A DNA stretch of 64,000 bases from Burkholderiales bacterium (lineage in GTDB: Bacteria; Pseudomonadota; Gammaproteobacteria; Burkholderiales; Burkholderiaceae_E): positions 124,001 through 188,000 of the forward strand of contig JAPOKJ010000001.1 in the NCBI GenBank assembly GCA_029977705.1. Direction: 5' to 3'. Position numbers and translations under genes: made by a program. The notes under the pieces are model-generated. The model saw only the letters and a list, made by a program, of their open reading frames with translations. It was not told the DNA's origin and made no database searches. Below are positions 20,085-28,099 of this stretch, piece after piece (the stretch's first letter is position 1; each line of letters opens with the position of its first letter).

Positions 20085-20100
20085 TCGTGGTGTGCCGCAA
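20069..20100. repeat. Perfect 14-bp hairpin at end of copy A
   Basis: The right end of copy A faces a solo copy of the opposite end, producing a perfect 14-bp stem (20069-20082 with 20087-20100) around the loop ACTC. It lies 21 bases after the pilD stop in the direction of pilD transcription. There is no T run, so it would be a Rho-dependent terminator or 3' stabiliser if it acts on the transcript. Confidence 0.6.
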
Positions 20101-20121
20101 GCACAGCACCCGTGCGGGGCC

Positions 20122-21006
20122 TCAGAGGCGGAACAGGGCCGCCACTGCAGGGCCGTAGTACATCGAGATCAGCCCGGCGCCGGCCAGGTAGGGGCCGAAG
20201 GGCATCGGCACCTCACGGCCCCGACGGGCCAGCACGATCAGCAGGATGCCGAGGACCGCCCCGACCAGGGCGGACAGGAAGATGATGCCGGGCAGCGCCT
20301 GCCACCCAAACCAGGCGCCCAGCGCGGCCAGCAGCTTGAAGTCGCCATAGCCCATGCCTTCCTTGCCGGTGATCAGCTTGAACAGCCAGTACACCGACCA
20401 AAGCGTCAGGTAGCCGGCCATGGCGCCGATGACGGCCGTGCTGATCGGCACATAGCCCCCCGACAGGTTGAACAGCAGGCCGAGCCACAGCAGCGGCAAG
20501 GTCAGGCTGTCGGGCAGCAGCTGGGTATCAAAATCGATCAGGGCCAGTACCAGCAGGGCCAGGCTCAGGATCATCGCGCCCAGGCCTGCGGCATTGAAGC
20601 CGAAATGCGCGATCGCCAGGCCGCTGAGCAGGGCACTGATCCCCTCGACCAGCGGATAGCGCACCGAGATGCCGGTGCCGCAGGCGGTGCACTTGCCGCG
20701 CTGGATCAGCCAGGAGAGCACCGGAATGTTTTCTCGGGCGGTGATGCCATGGCCGCAATGGCCGCAGCGCGAGCGTGGCCGGATCAGGTTGAAGGGCTCG
20801 GGATCAGGCACCGTCTGCCCGCTCGCCTGTGCAGCGGCCAGTGCCGCCTCATGCGCCCATTCGATCTCCATCATCCGGGGCAGGCGATAGATGACCACGT
20901 TCAGGAAGCTGCCCACCAGCAGGCCGATCAGGCTCATCACGCCGATGGCCAGGGCGGGGTTTTGCTGCAGGGGCTGAATCAGCGATGAATAAAGGGCGTC
21001 GATCAC
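20122..21006 (-). CDS. pilD: Type IV prepilin peptidase PilD
   Basis: PilD is the inner-membrane aspartyl protease that cuts and N-methylates type IV prepilins and type II pseudopilins. The 294-residue product has a zinc cluster with C81, C84, C106 and C109, then several membrane helices. The catalytic aspartates are D158 (in LIDFDTQLLPD) and D222 (in GMGYGDFK). The start is GTG 21006. It is the last gene of the pilB-pilC-pilD order; a 156-base gap separates it from pilC and shows no gene. Confidence 0.96.
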   Translation of the reverse strand: MIDALYSSLIQPLQQNPALAIGVMSLIGLLVGSFLNVVIYRLPRMMEIEWAHEAALAAAQASGQTVPDPEPFNLIRPRSRCGHCGHGITARENIPVLSWLIQRGKCTACGTGISVRYPLVEGISALLSGLAIAHFGFNAAGLGAMILSLALLVLALIDFDTQLLPDSLTLPLLWLGLLFNLSGGYVPISTAVIGAMAGYLTLWSVYWLFKLITGKEGMGYGDFKLLAALGAWFGWQALPGIIFLSALVGAVLGILLIVLARRGREVPMPFGPYLAGAGLISMYYGPAVAALFRL

Positions 21007-21162
21007 GATGGCTTGTTCCGGCGGGTTCTTGGGGGGACTGCGCTCCCTCTCGGGCCTCCGCCCCAGGGCGGGGCCTCGCCCCTCAGTGTAGCTTCAGGCG
21101 GCAGCCTCCGGGGCCGGGCCGCGGGCGCGCAACCCTGCGCTGAATGTCAGGCGCACAGACCA

Positions 21163-22410
21163 TCAGACAGCCTGGCCGAGCTTGAAGATCGGCAGGTACA
21201 TCGCAACGACGATGCCCCCGATCAGGGTGCCCAGGATGACCATGATCAGCGGCTCCATCAGGCTGGACAGTCCTTCCACCGCATCATCGACTTCCTTCTC
21301 GTAGATGTCGGCGGCCTTGCCCAGCATGGCATCGAGCGAGCCGGACTCCTCACCGATGGCGGCCATCTGCATCACCATGCTGGGGAACAGGTTGACATTG
21401 CCCATCGCGGTGGTCAGGCTGGTGCCGGTGGCCACCTCGGACTGGATCTTGCGGGTGGCGACCAGGAAGACGTGATTGCCGGAGGCGCCGCCCACCGAGT
21501 CGAGGGCCTCGACCAGGGGCACACCGGCCGCAAACATGGTCGAGAGGGTGCGCAGCCAGCGGGCCACGGTGGCCTTCTCGATCACGGGACCGAAGATCGG
21601 CAGCCGCAGGACCAGACGATCCATGGCAATCTGCATCGGCAGCGAGCGCTTGAGCGACTGCAGGAAGAAGTAGATGCCACCGCCAACGCTGCCGAAGATC
21701 AGGTACCAGTACTTCACGAAGTACTCCGAAATGCTCATCACCAGCAGGGTGGGTGCGGGCAGGTCGGCGCCGAAACTCTCGAACACGGCCTTGAAGGCGG
21801 GAATCACGAAGATCATGATCACAGCCACGACGACGAAGGCCACCACGATCACCGCGGTCGGGTACATCAGGGCCGACTTGATCTTGCTCTTGATGGCCTG
21901 GATCTTTTCCTTGTAGGTTGCCAGGCGATCGAGCAGCTCATCCAGGATACCGGCGGCCTCGCCGGCGCCGACCAGGTTGCAGAACAGGTTGTCGAAGTAC
22001 ATCGGGTACTTGCGAAAGGCCTGGGCCAGCGAGGTGCCGGTCTCGATGTCGTTCTTCAGGTCCATGAACAGCCTGGCCACGGCGCCGTTGTCCGCGCCCT
22101 TGGCCACGATGTCAAACGATTGCAGCATGGGCACGCCCGAGCGCAGCATGGTGGCCAGCTGGCGGGTGAACAGGGTGATGTCCTTCTGGGTGATCTTGCG
22201 GCCGCGCTTGAGGCGGCGCTTCTTGATCGAGGTGACGATGATGCCTTGACGGCGCATGGTCGAATTGACGACGGCCTCGCCGCCGGCGCGCATCTCGCCG
22301 CGAATGACCTTGCCGGCACGGTCCTTGCCCACCCACTCGAAGGTGAACTCCTTGGCCTTTTTTGCGCTCAGGGCGCCTCGGTTGATGCTTCTGGGGGTTG
22401 CGCTTGCCAT
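21163..22410 (-). CDS. pilC: Type IV pilus inner-membrane platform protein PilC
   Basis: PilC is the membrane platform on which the assembly ATPase acts. The 415-residue product has two tandem GspF domains: the first includes FTRQLATMLRSGVPMLQSFDIV, written here only in part as LATMLRSGVPML, and the second LSTMFAAGVPLVEALDSV, each followed by membrane helices (for example VVAFVVVAVIMIFVIP). The C-terminus MEPLIMVILGTLIGGIVVAM is typical. It lies 28 bases after pilB. Confidence 0.97.
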   Translation of the reverse strand: MASATPRSINRGALSAKKAKEFTFEWVGKDRAGKVIRGEMRAGGEAVVNSTMRRQGIIVTSIKKRRLKRGRKITQKDITLFTRQLATMLRSGVPMLQSFDIVAKGADNGAVARLFMDLKNDIETGTSLAQAFRKYPMYFDNLFCNLVGAGEAAGILDELLDRLATYKEKIQAIKSKIKSALMYPTAVIVVAFVVVAVIMIFVIPAFKAVFESFGADLPAPTLLVMSISEYFVKYWYLIFGSVGGGIYFFLQSLKRSLPMQIAMDRLVLRLPIFGPVIEKATVARWLRTLSTMFAAGVPLVEALDSVGGASGNHVFLVATRKIQSEVATGTSLTTAMGNVNLFPSMVMQMAAIGEESGSLDAMLGKAADIYEKEVDDAVEGLSSLMEPLIMVILGTLIGGIVVAMYLPIFKLGQAV

Positions 22411-22438
22411 GGATGTTCCTGGAGGGCCTCTGGCCCGG

Positions 22439-24160
22439 TCACTCGTTGGTGCAGCCCAGCACTTCTTCGATGCTGGTATGCCCCTGCATGACCTTGATCA
22501 GGCCGGAGCGCCGCAGGCCGTTGACGCCCTCTGCTTCGGCCTGCTTGGCGATCTGCAAGGCGTTGCCGCCGGTCAGGATGAGATTCTGGGTTGCTTCGGA
22601 GATCGGCATCACCTGGTAGATGCCGACCCGGCCCTTGTAGCCAGACCCGCTGCAGCGCTCGCACCCCACAGGGCGGAAGGCCTGCCAGTTTCCTGTCAGG
22701 TCCGATTCGCGGAAGCCAGCCAGCCGCAGGGCATCCTCGTTCAGGTCGGCGGGGGCCTTGCAGGTGCACAGGCGCCGCGCCAGTCGCTGGGCGGTGATCA
22801 GGATCACGGCCGAGGCAATGTTGAACGGGGCGATGCCCATGTTCACCATCCGGGTCAGGGTGGTCGGCGCGTCATTGGTGTGCAGGGTCGAGAGCACCAT
22901 GTGACCGGTTTGGGCGGCCTTGATCGAGATGTCGGCGGTTTCCAGGTCGCGGATCTCGCCGACCATGATCACGTCGGGATCCTGGCGCAGGAAGGACTTG
23001 AGCGCCGCAGAGAAATTCAGCCCGGCCTTGTCGTTGATGTTGACCTGGTTGACGCCGGGCAGGTTGATCTCGGCCGGGTCCTCGGCGGTGGAGATGTTGA
23101 TGCCCGGCTTGTTCAGGATGTTCAGGCAGGTGTACAGGGACACGGTCTTGCCCGAGCCCGTCGGGCCGGTGACCAGCACCATGCCGTAGGGGCGTTGCAC
23201 CGCGGCCAGCAGCAGCTCCTTCTGGTCCGGGTCGTAACCCAGGGCATCGATGCCCAGCTTGGCCGACGACGGGTCGAGAATACGCATCACGATCTTCTCG
23301 CCGAACAGGGTCGGCAGGGTCGAGACCCGGAAATCGATGGCGCGCTGCGCGGACATGACCAGCTTCATGCGGCCGTCCTGCGGAACACGCTTTTCGGAGA
23401 TGTCCAGCTTCGAGATCACCTTGATGCGTGAGGCCAGCTTTTCCTTGATCGCCAGGGGTGGTTGCGATACCTCGCGCAGTTCGCCGTCGACCCGGTAACG
23501 GATGCGATAGAACTTCTCGTAGGGCTCGAAGTGCAGGTCCGAGGCGCCAGCGTTGATGGCATCGACCAGCACCTTCTGCAGGAACTTGACCACCGGCGCA
23601 TCGTCGATGTCGGTGTCCTGCACCTGGGAGCTCTGGTCGTCGTTGGTGACCTCGACTTCCAGACTCTCGTCCGATAGCGCGCTGAGCTGCTCCGAGGCAC
23701 TCTTGCCGATCTTCTCGAGCACCTTCATCAGCTTGTCATGCTCGACGACGATGGCATCGACCGTGGCTTCAGCCGAGAACTTGATGCGGTCCAGGGCCTG
23801 GAAGTCGGCGGGGTCCGAGGTGATGATGGACAGCTTGTTGCCGCGCTTCATCAGGGGCAGCACGCGCGTTTCGCTGGCCAGCTTGCTGTCCAGCAGGCCG
23901 GTGGGCAGGCTGTTCATGTCGACAGCCGCCAGGTCCAGCAGCGGGCAGCCAAAGGCATCGGCGCAAAAACGCGCCAGCTGCTGTGACTTCATCTGTCCGG
24001 AGGCAATCAGTTCATCGATGAAAGTACTTTTGTCGCTTTCGGCCTTGCGTTGCAGCTCGAGCGCCTGATCCAGCCGGATCATCTGGTGCTGGACCATGGC
24101 GCGGGCCAGTCCGGTAAGGACGGTCCGGTCATTGGGAGCGGCGGTGACTGCGCTTGACAT
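22439..24160 (-). CDS. pilB: Type IV pilus assembly ATPase PilB
   Basis: PilB powers pilus extension as a hexameric secretion ATPase. The 573-residue product has an N-terminal MshEN/GspE-type region, Walker A GPTGSGKTVSL from 332, the Asp box region DPDVIMVGEIRD, the His box TGHMVLSTLHTND, and a C-terminal tetracysteine zinc motif (CTC ... CERC). No pilin gene is in the window, so the major pilin must be elsewhere. The 161 bases between it and the upstream CorC-type gene show no gene. Confidence 0.97.
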   Translation of the reverse strand: MSSAVTAAPNDRTVLTGLARAMVQHQMIRLDQALELQRKAESDKSTFIDELIASGQMKSQQLARFCADAFGCPLLDLAAVDMNSLPTGLLDSKLASETRVLPLMKRGNKLSIITSDPADFQALDRIKFSAEATVDAIVVEHDKLMKVLEKIGKSASEQLSALSDESLEVEVTNDDQSSQVQDTDIDDAPVVKFLQKVLVDAINAGASDLHFEPYEKFYRIRYRVDGELREVSQPPLAIKEKLASRIKVISKLDISEKRVPQDGRMKLVMSAQRAIDFRVSTLPTLFGEKIVMRILDPSSAKLGIDALGYDPDQKELLLAAVQRPYGMVLVTGPTGSGKTVSLYTCLNILNKPGINISTAEDPAEINLPGVNQVNINDKAGLNFSAALKSFLRQDPDVIMVGEIRDLETADISIKAAQTGHMVLSTLHTNDAPTTLTRMVNMGIAPFNIASAVILITAQRLARRLCTCKAPADLNEDALRLAGFRESDLTGNWQAFRPVGCERCSGSGYKGRVGIYQVMPISEATQNLILTGGNALQIAKQAEAEGVNGLRRSGLIKVMQGHTSIEEVLGCTNE

Positions 24161-24321
24161 GCCAAAAACCTGGTTGAAAGACTTGTACAGGAGGCATGAT
24201 CCGGCATGCTTCAGGCCTTGAACAGGGATTGGACGCGGGTAATGGATGAGTGGCAGGAGGGGCCGGGACGAACGGTGCCATGCCCGTGGCGGCGCTCCCT
24301 CGCGGCAACCTGGCGGGCCGG

Positions 24322-25662
24322 TCAGGGCCTGGCGAGGGGTCCTTGCGGCCTGTCAGCGGGCAGGCGCTTGAGCCGGATCGAGCGGATCGCATGCTCCTCG
24401 ACCTGGGTCACCTCGATCACCAGATCGCCGCGGCGCAGGCTGACGCTGGCCTCTGGCAGGTCCTGCAAGGCCTCCAGGACATAGCCGTTCAGGGTCTTGG
24501 GGCCATCCAGCGGAAACTGGGTGCCCAGTCGCCGGTTCAGGATGCGCAGGCTCACGCCCGCCTCGACGGCCGCCTCATCCTGCTCATCCCAGGCCAGGCC
24601 CTGCTGGCCCCCGGGCACGGTGGTGGTGAACTCGCCGACGATTTCCTCGACGATGTCCTCCAGCGACACCAGGCCGAGCACGTCGCCATATTCGTCGACC
24701 ACCAGACCCAGGCGCTGGCGGTTCTCCTGGAAGAACTGCAGCTGCCGGAAGGCTGGAGTGCCGCTGGGGATGAAATACGGGGGCACCACCAGGGCCTTGA
24801 GGTCTTCGACCTCGAAGTCCGGCTTTTGCAGCAGGGACAGCACGCGGCGCACATGCAGGGTGCCGATGACGCGGTTCAGTTCCCCCTCGTAGACCGGCAA
24901 TTTGTTGTGATAGCAGGTGACCAGCTGCTCCTTGATGCTGGCCGGATCGCCCGCCACGTCGAGGGCTTCGACGCGGCGTCGCGGCGTCATCACATCATCG
25001 ACCGTGATGTGCTCCAGATCGAACAGGTTGAGCAGGATCGAGCGGTGCTTGAGCGGCATGAAGCCGCCGGCCTCGAGCACGATGGAGCGCAACTCCTCGT
25101 TGGACAGCTTGACCTGGGTGCCTTCGCCGGTCTTGATGCGCATCAGCCGCAGCAGCTGGCGGACCACCAGGTTGACGGCCCACACGATCGGGGTCAGCAG
25201 CTTCATGAGAAAGCGCAGCACATAGCTGGCTGGCAGGGCGATGCGCTCCGGATAGGTGGCACCGATGACCTTGGGGGTGATCTCGCAGAAGATGATGATC
25301 AGCAGGGCCACCGCCGTGGTGGCCAGCAGCAGGACGGTATCGTTGTTGCCGAAGTAGCGGATGGCCAGTGCCGTCACCAGCGTGGTGACGGCCGTGTTGA
25401 CCAGGTTGTTGCCCAGCAGGATGGTGCCCAGCAGGTCTTCGGTGCGCTTGAGCAGGCTCTGGGCCAGGCGGGCGGATCGCTGGCCTTTCTTGGCCATGTG
25501 GCTCAAGCGGTAGCGGTTGAGCGCCATCATGGCGGTCTCGGAGATCGAAAAGAACGCCGAGATCAGCAACAGCACGATCAGGGCCAGGGCCTGGGCCCAG
25601 TAAGGGAGGTTTTCCACAAGGAAGGGCGCTGCTCGCCAGCGCCGGTAGCCATGGTGACCCAT
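24322..25662 (-). CDS. CNNM/CorC-family transporter-like protein (HlyC/CorC)
   Basis: A 446-residue inner-membrane protein with a DUF21/CNNM transmembrane domain (about 20-190, starting ALALIVLLLISAFFSISETA), two CBS domains (about 210-330; DVMTPRRRVEAL and LGLVVDEYGDVLGLVSLEDIVEEIVG) and a C-terminal CorC_HlyC domain. Family members affect magnesium, cobalt or polyamine efflux. ATG 25662 is used; a GTG at 25617 (VENLPYW) would also give a normal N-terminus. The name haemolysin sometimes given to the family is not supported as a toxin function. Confidence 0.88.
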   Translation of the reverse strand: MGHHGYRRWRAAPFLVENLPYWAQALALIVLLLISAFFSISETAMMALNRYRLSHMAKKGQRSARLAQSLLKRTEDLLGTILLGNNLVNTAVTTLVTALAIRYFGNNDTVLLLATTAVALLIIIFCEITPKVIGATYPERIALPASYVLRFLMKLLTPIVWAVNLVVRQLLRLMRIKTGEGTQVKLSNEELRSIVLEAGGFMPLKHRSILLNLFDLEHITVDDVMTPRRRVEALDVAGDPASIKEQLVTCYHNKLPVYEGELNRVIGTLHVRRVLSLLQKPDFEVEDLKALVVPPYFIPSGTPAFRQLQFFQENRQRLGLVVDEYGDVLGLVSLEDIVEEIVGEFTTTVPGGQQGLAWDEQDEAAVEAGVSLRILNRRLGTQFPLDGPKTLNGYVLEALQDLPEASVSLRRGDLVIEVTQVEEHAIRSIRLKRLPADRPQGPLARP

Positions 25663-25771
25663 AGGCTAACCCAAGCCCGCCCAAAGTCAAAAGCGCCGGC
25701 CGCCGCGGGGAGACGAACGGCACCGGGGCTACACTTGACGCCTGTTTACCGAACGATGACTGGAGCAGCAC

Positions 25772-27646
25772 GTGAGCAAGGAACAAGGCAAGGCCGTTGG
25801 CCGCAACACGTCGGACGCAAGCCGTGGCAAGGGCAAGGGCAGCGGAAAGGGTGAGGCGGCATCTCCCGTCCAGAAGGTGGCACTGCGCTCGCGCGCCTGG
25901 TTCGACAACCCTGACAACCCCGGGATGACGGCGCTCTACCTGGAGCGCTACATGAACTTCGGCCTGACGCTGGAGGAGCTGCGCAACTCGGGCAAGCCGA
26001 TCATCGGCATTGCCCAGACCGGCAGCGACCTGTCACCCTGCAACCGGCACCATGTCGAACTGGCCCAACGCGTGCGTGAGGGCATCCGCGATGCCGGTGG
26101 CATCCCCTTCGAATTTCCGGTCCATCCGATCCAGGAAACCGGCAAGCGGCCGACTGCGGCGCTCGATCGCAACCTGACCTACCTGAGCCTGGTCGAGGTC
26201 CTGCATGGCTATCCGATGGATGGCGTGGTGCTGACCACCGGTTGCGACAAGACCACCCCGGCGATGCTGATGGGGGCGGCCACCGTCAACATCCCGGCCA
26301 TCGTGCTCTCCGGCGGTCCGATGCTCAATGGCTATTACGGCGACGGCCTGGCAGGCTCCGGCACCATCGTCTGGCATGCCCGCCAGGAACTGGCCGCCGG
26401 CCGCATCGACTATGACCAGTTCCTGGCCATGGTGGCCTCGGGTGCGCCCTCGGTGGGCCACTGCAACACCATGGGTACCGCCTTGTCGATGAACTCGGTG
26501 GCCGAGGCGCTGGGCATGTCCCTGCCCGGCTGCGCCGCGATTCCCGGCCCATATCGGGAACGACCCCAGATGGCTTATTTCACCGGCCGGCGCATCGTCG
26601 AGATGGTGCGCGAGGACCTCAAGCCCTCGGACATCATGACCCGCAAGGCCTTCGAGAACGCGGTCGTCGCGGCCAGTGCCCTGGGTGCCTCGACCAATTG
26701 CCCGCCCCATGTCACTGCCATCGCCCGCCACATGGGCGTCAAGCTCAAGATCAAGGACTGGGACAAGCTGGGCTACAAGATCCCGCTGCTCACCAACCTG
26801 ATGCCGGCCGGCGAGTATCTGGGAGAGGAATTCCATCGGGCTGGCGGCGTGCCGGCGGTGATGCACGAGTTGCTCGAGGCCGGCAAGCTGCACGGCGATG
26901 TGATGACGGTGTCGGGAAAGACAGGCGAACAGATCTGGCGCGATGCCTGCACCAGCAATCGCAAGGTCATCTTCGCCTATGACCAGCCGATGATGAAGGA
27001 GGCCGGCTTTGCCGTGCTGTCGGGCAACCTGTTCGACTCGGCAGTGATGAAGACCTCGGTGATCTCGCGCGAGTTCCGCGCCAAGTACCTCGAGAACCCC
27101 CAGGACCCGATGGCCTTCGAGGCGCGCGCCATTGTGTTCGAGGGCCCGGAGGACTACCACCACCGCATCAATGATCCCAAGCTCAAGATCGATGCCCACT
27201 GCATCCTGTTCATCCGTGGCACCGGCCCGGTCGGCTATCCCGGTGCCGCCGAGGTGGTCAACATGTTGCCGCCCGATGCACTGGTCAAGCAGGGCATCAC
27301 GATGCTGCCCTGTGTCGGCGACGGTCGCCAGTCGGGCACCTCGGCCAGTCCCTCCATCCTCAATGCCTCGCCAGAGGCGGCCGTGGGCGGAGGCCTGGCC
27401 CTGCTCAAGACCGGCGACCGCGTGCGCATCGACCTGAAAAAGCGCACCGCCAACATGCTGGTCAGCGAGGCTGAACTGGCGCGCCGGCGCGCCGCCTGGA
27501 AGCCGGTGTATCCGAAGAGCCAGACGCCCTGGCAGGCCCTGCAACGCCAGCATGTCGGACAACTGGAGACCGGTGCCTGCCTGGACTTTGCGGTCAGCTT
27601 CCAGCGCATTGCGCAAACCACCGGACTGCCGCGCGACAACCACTGA
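25772..27646 (+). CDS. IlvD/Edd-family sugar-acid dehydratase (xylonate dehydratase-like)
   Basis: This 624-residue enzyme belongs to the iron-sulfur dehydratases that act on dihydroxy acids and aldonic acids. The cluster ligands are visible as C90 (SDLSPCN), C158 (TTGCDKTTP) and C231 (GHCNTMGTA). The pattern [29 protein letters not shown] and [12 protein letters not shown] matches pentonate dehydratases such as XylD better than IlvD itself. The start GTG 25772 gives an odd Lys/Gly/Ser-rich leader of about 30 residues; a later start is possible. No pentose pathway genes adjoin it, so the substrate is open. Confidence 0.85.
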   Translation: MSKEQGKAVGRNTSDASRGKGKGSGKGEAASPVQKVALRSRAWFDNPDNPGMTALYLERYMNFGLTLEELRNSGKPIIGIAQTGSDLSPCNRHHVELAQRVREGIRDAGGIPFEFPVHPIQETGKRPTAALDRNLTYLSLVEVLHGYPMDGVVLTTGCDKTTPAMLMGAATVNIPAIVLSGGPMLNGYYGDGLAGSGTIVWHARQELAAGRIDYDQFLAMVASGAPSVGHCNTMGTALSMNSVAEALGMSLPGCAAIPGPYRERPQMAYFTGRRIVEMVREDLKPSDIMTRKAFENAVVAASALGASTNCPPHVTAIARHMGVKLKIKDWDKLGYKIPLLTNLMPAGEYLGEEFHRAGGVPAVMHELLEAGKLHGDVMTVSGKTGEQIWRDACTSNRKVIFAYDQPMMKEAGFAVLSGNLFDSAVMKTSVISREFRAKYLENPQDPMAFEARAIVFEGPEDYHHRINDPKLKIDAHCILFIRGTGPVGYPGAAEVVNMLPPDALVKQGITMLPCVGDGRQSGTSASPSILNASPEAAVGGGLALLKTGDRVRIDLKKRTANMLVSEAELARRRAAWKPVYPKSQTPWQALQRQHVGQLETGACLDFAVSFQRIAQTTGLPRDNH

Positions 27647-27676
27647 TCCGGCGCGTCTGGCTTATACTCGCGCCCC

Positions 27677-28033
27677 ATGCACGCGCTGCGATCCTCTCGC
27701 CCCCTGACCCGCCTGATCCTGGGCTGGTTCGCGCTGGCATTGGCGGTGGCCATCGTCTCGCCCATCGTCAAGCCGCAGTCTTTCCAGCTGCTGTGCCTGG
27801 GCAACGGGGGCGTGCAGCTGATGCTGCTCGACGGTTCGGGTGACCAGGCACCTGCCGCCGGCCACAACCTGGATTGCCCCCTCTGCCTGACGGTGGCGCC
27901 GCCACCGCCGGTGCTGGCCCTGCATGCACCGGCAGTGCCGTCTGTTGGCGCCTGGATGCGCGGCAATGCGCAGCGCATCGCCCGGGCACCTGCACCTTCC
28001 CTTCCTGCCCGCGGGCCACCCCTGAACGCCTGA
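27677..28033 (+). CDS. DUF2946 protein, CruR-like copper-responsive upstream ORF
   Basis: A 118-residue small protein with one N-terminal hydrophobic segment (about 12-30) and a CxxC motif C67-P-L-C70 preceded by H63, the DUF2946 hallmark. In Bordetella pertussis a DUF2946 upstream ORF, CruR, uses its CxxC motif and a stalling-prone C-terminal RAPP motif to let copper control the downstream TonB receptor gene. Here the C-terminus carries RAPAP (103-107) and RGPP (112-115), a close analogue. The gene lies 66 bases before a TonB receptor gene. A TATACT box at 27663-27668 is too near the ATG to call with confidence. Confidence 0.75.
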   Translation: MHALRSSRPLTRLILGWFALALAVAIVSPIVKPQSFQLLCLGNGGVQLMLLDGSGDQAPAAGHNLDCPLCLTVAPPPPVLALHAPAVPSVGAWMRGNAQRIARAPAPSLPARGPPLNA

Positions 28034-28099
28034 TCCGCCCCCGCGTACCGGTGCGCCTGGATGGCGCATCGGCTGATCTGGCCTGTTCAGGAGTTTTTC

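Noticed and set aside
24322-25662. Calling the CNNM/CorC protein a haemolysin
   Set aside because: The domain layout is that of an ion-transport-related protein; the haemolysin label in this family is historical.
27663-27668. TATACT as the promoter of the DUF2946 gene
   Set aside because: It lies only about 9 bases before the ATG and lacks a -35, so it would give an almost leaderless mRNA; not firm enough to list.
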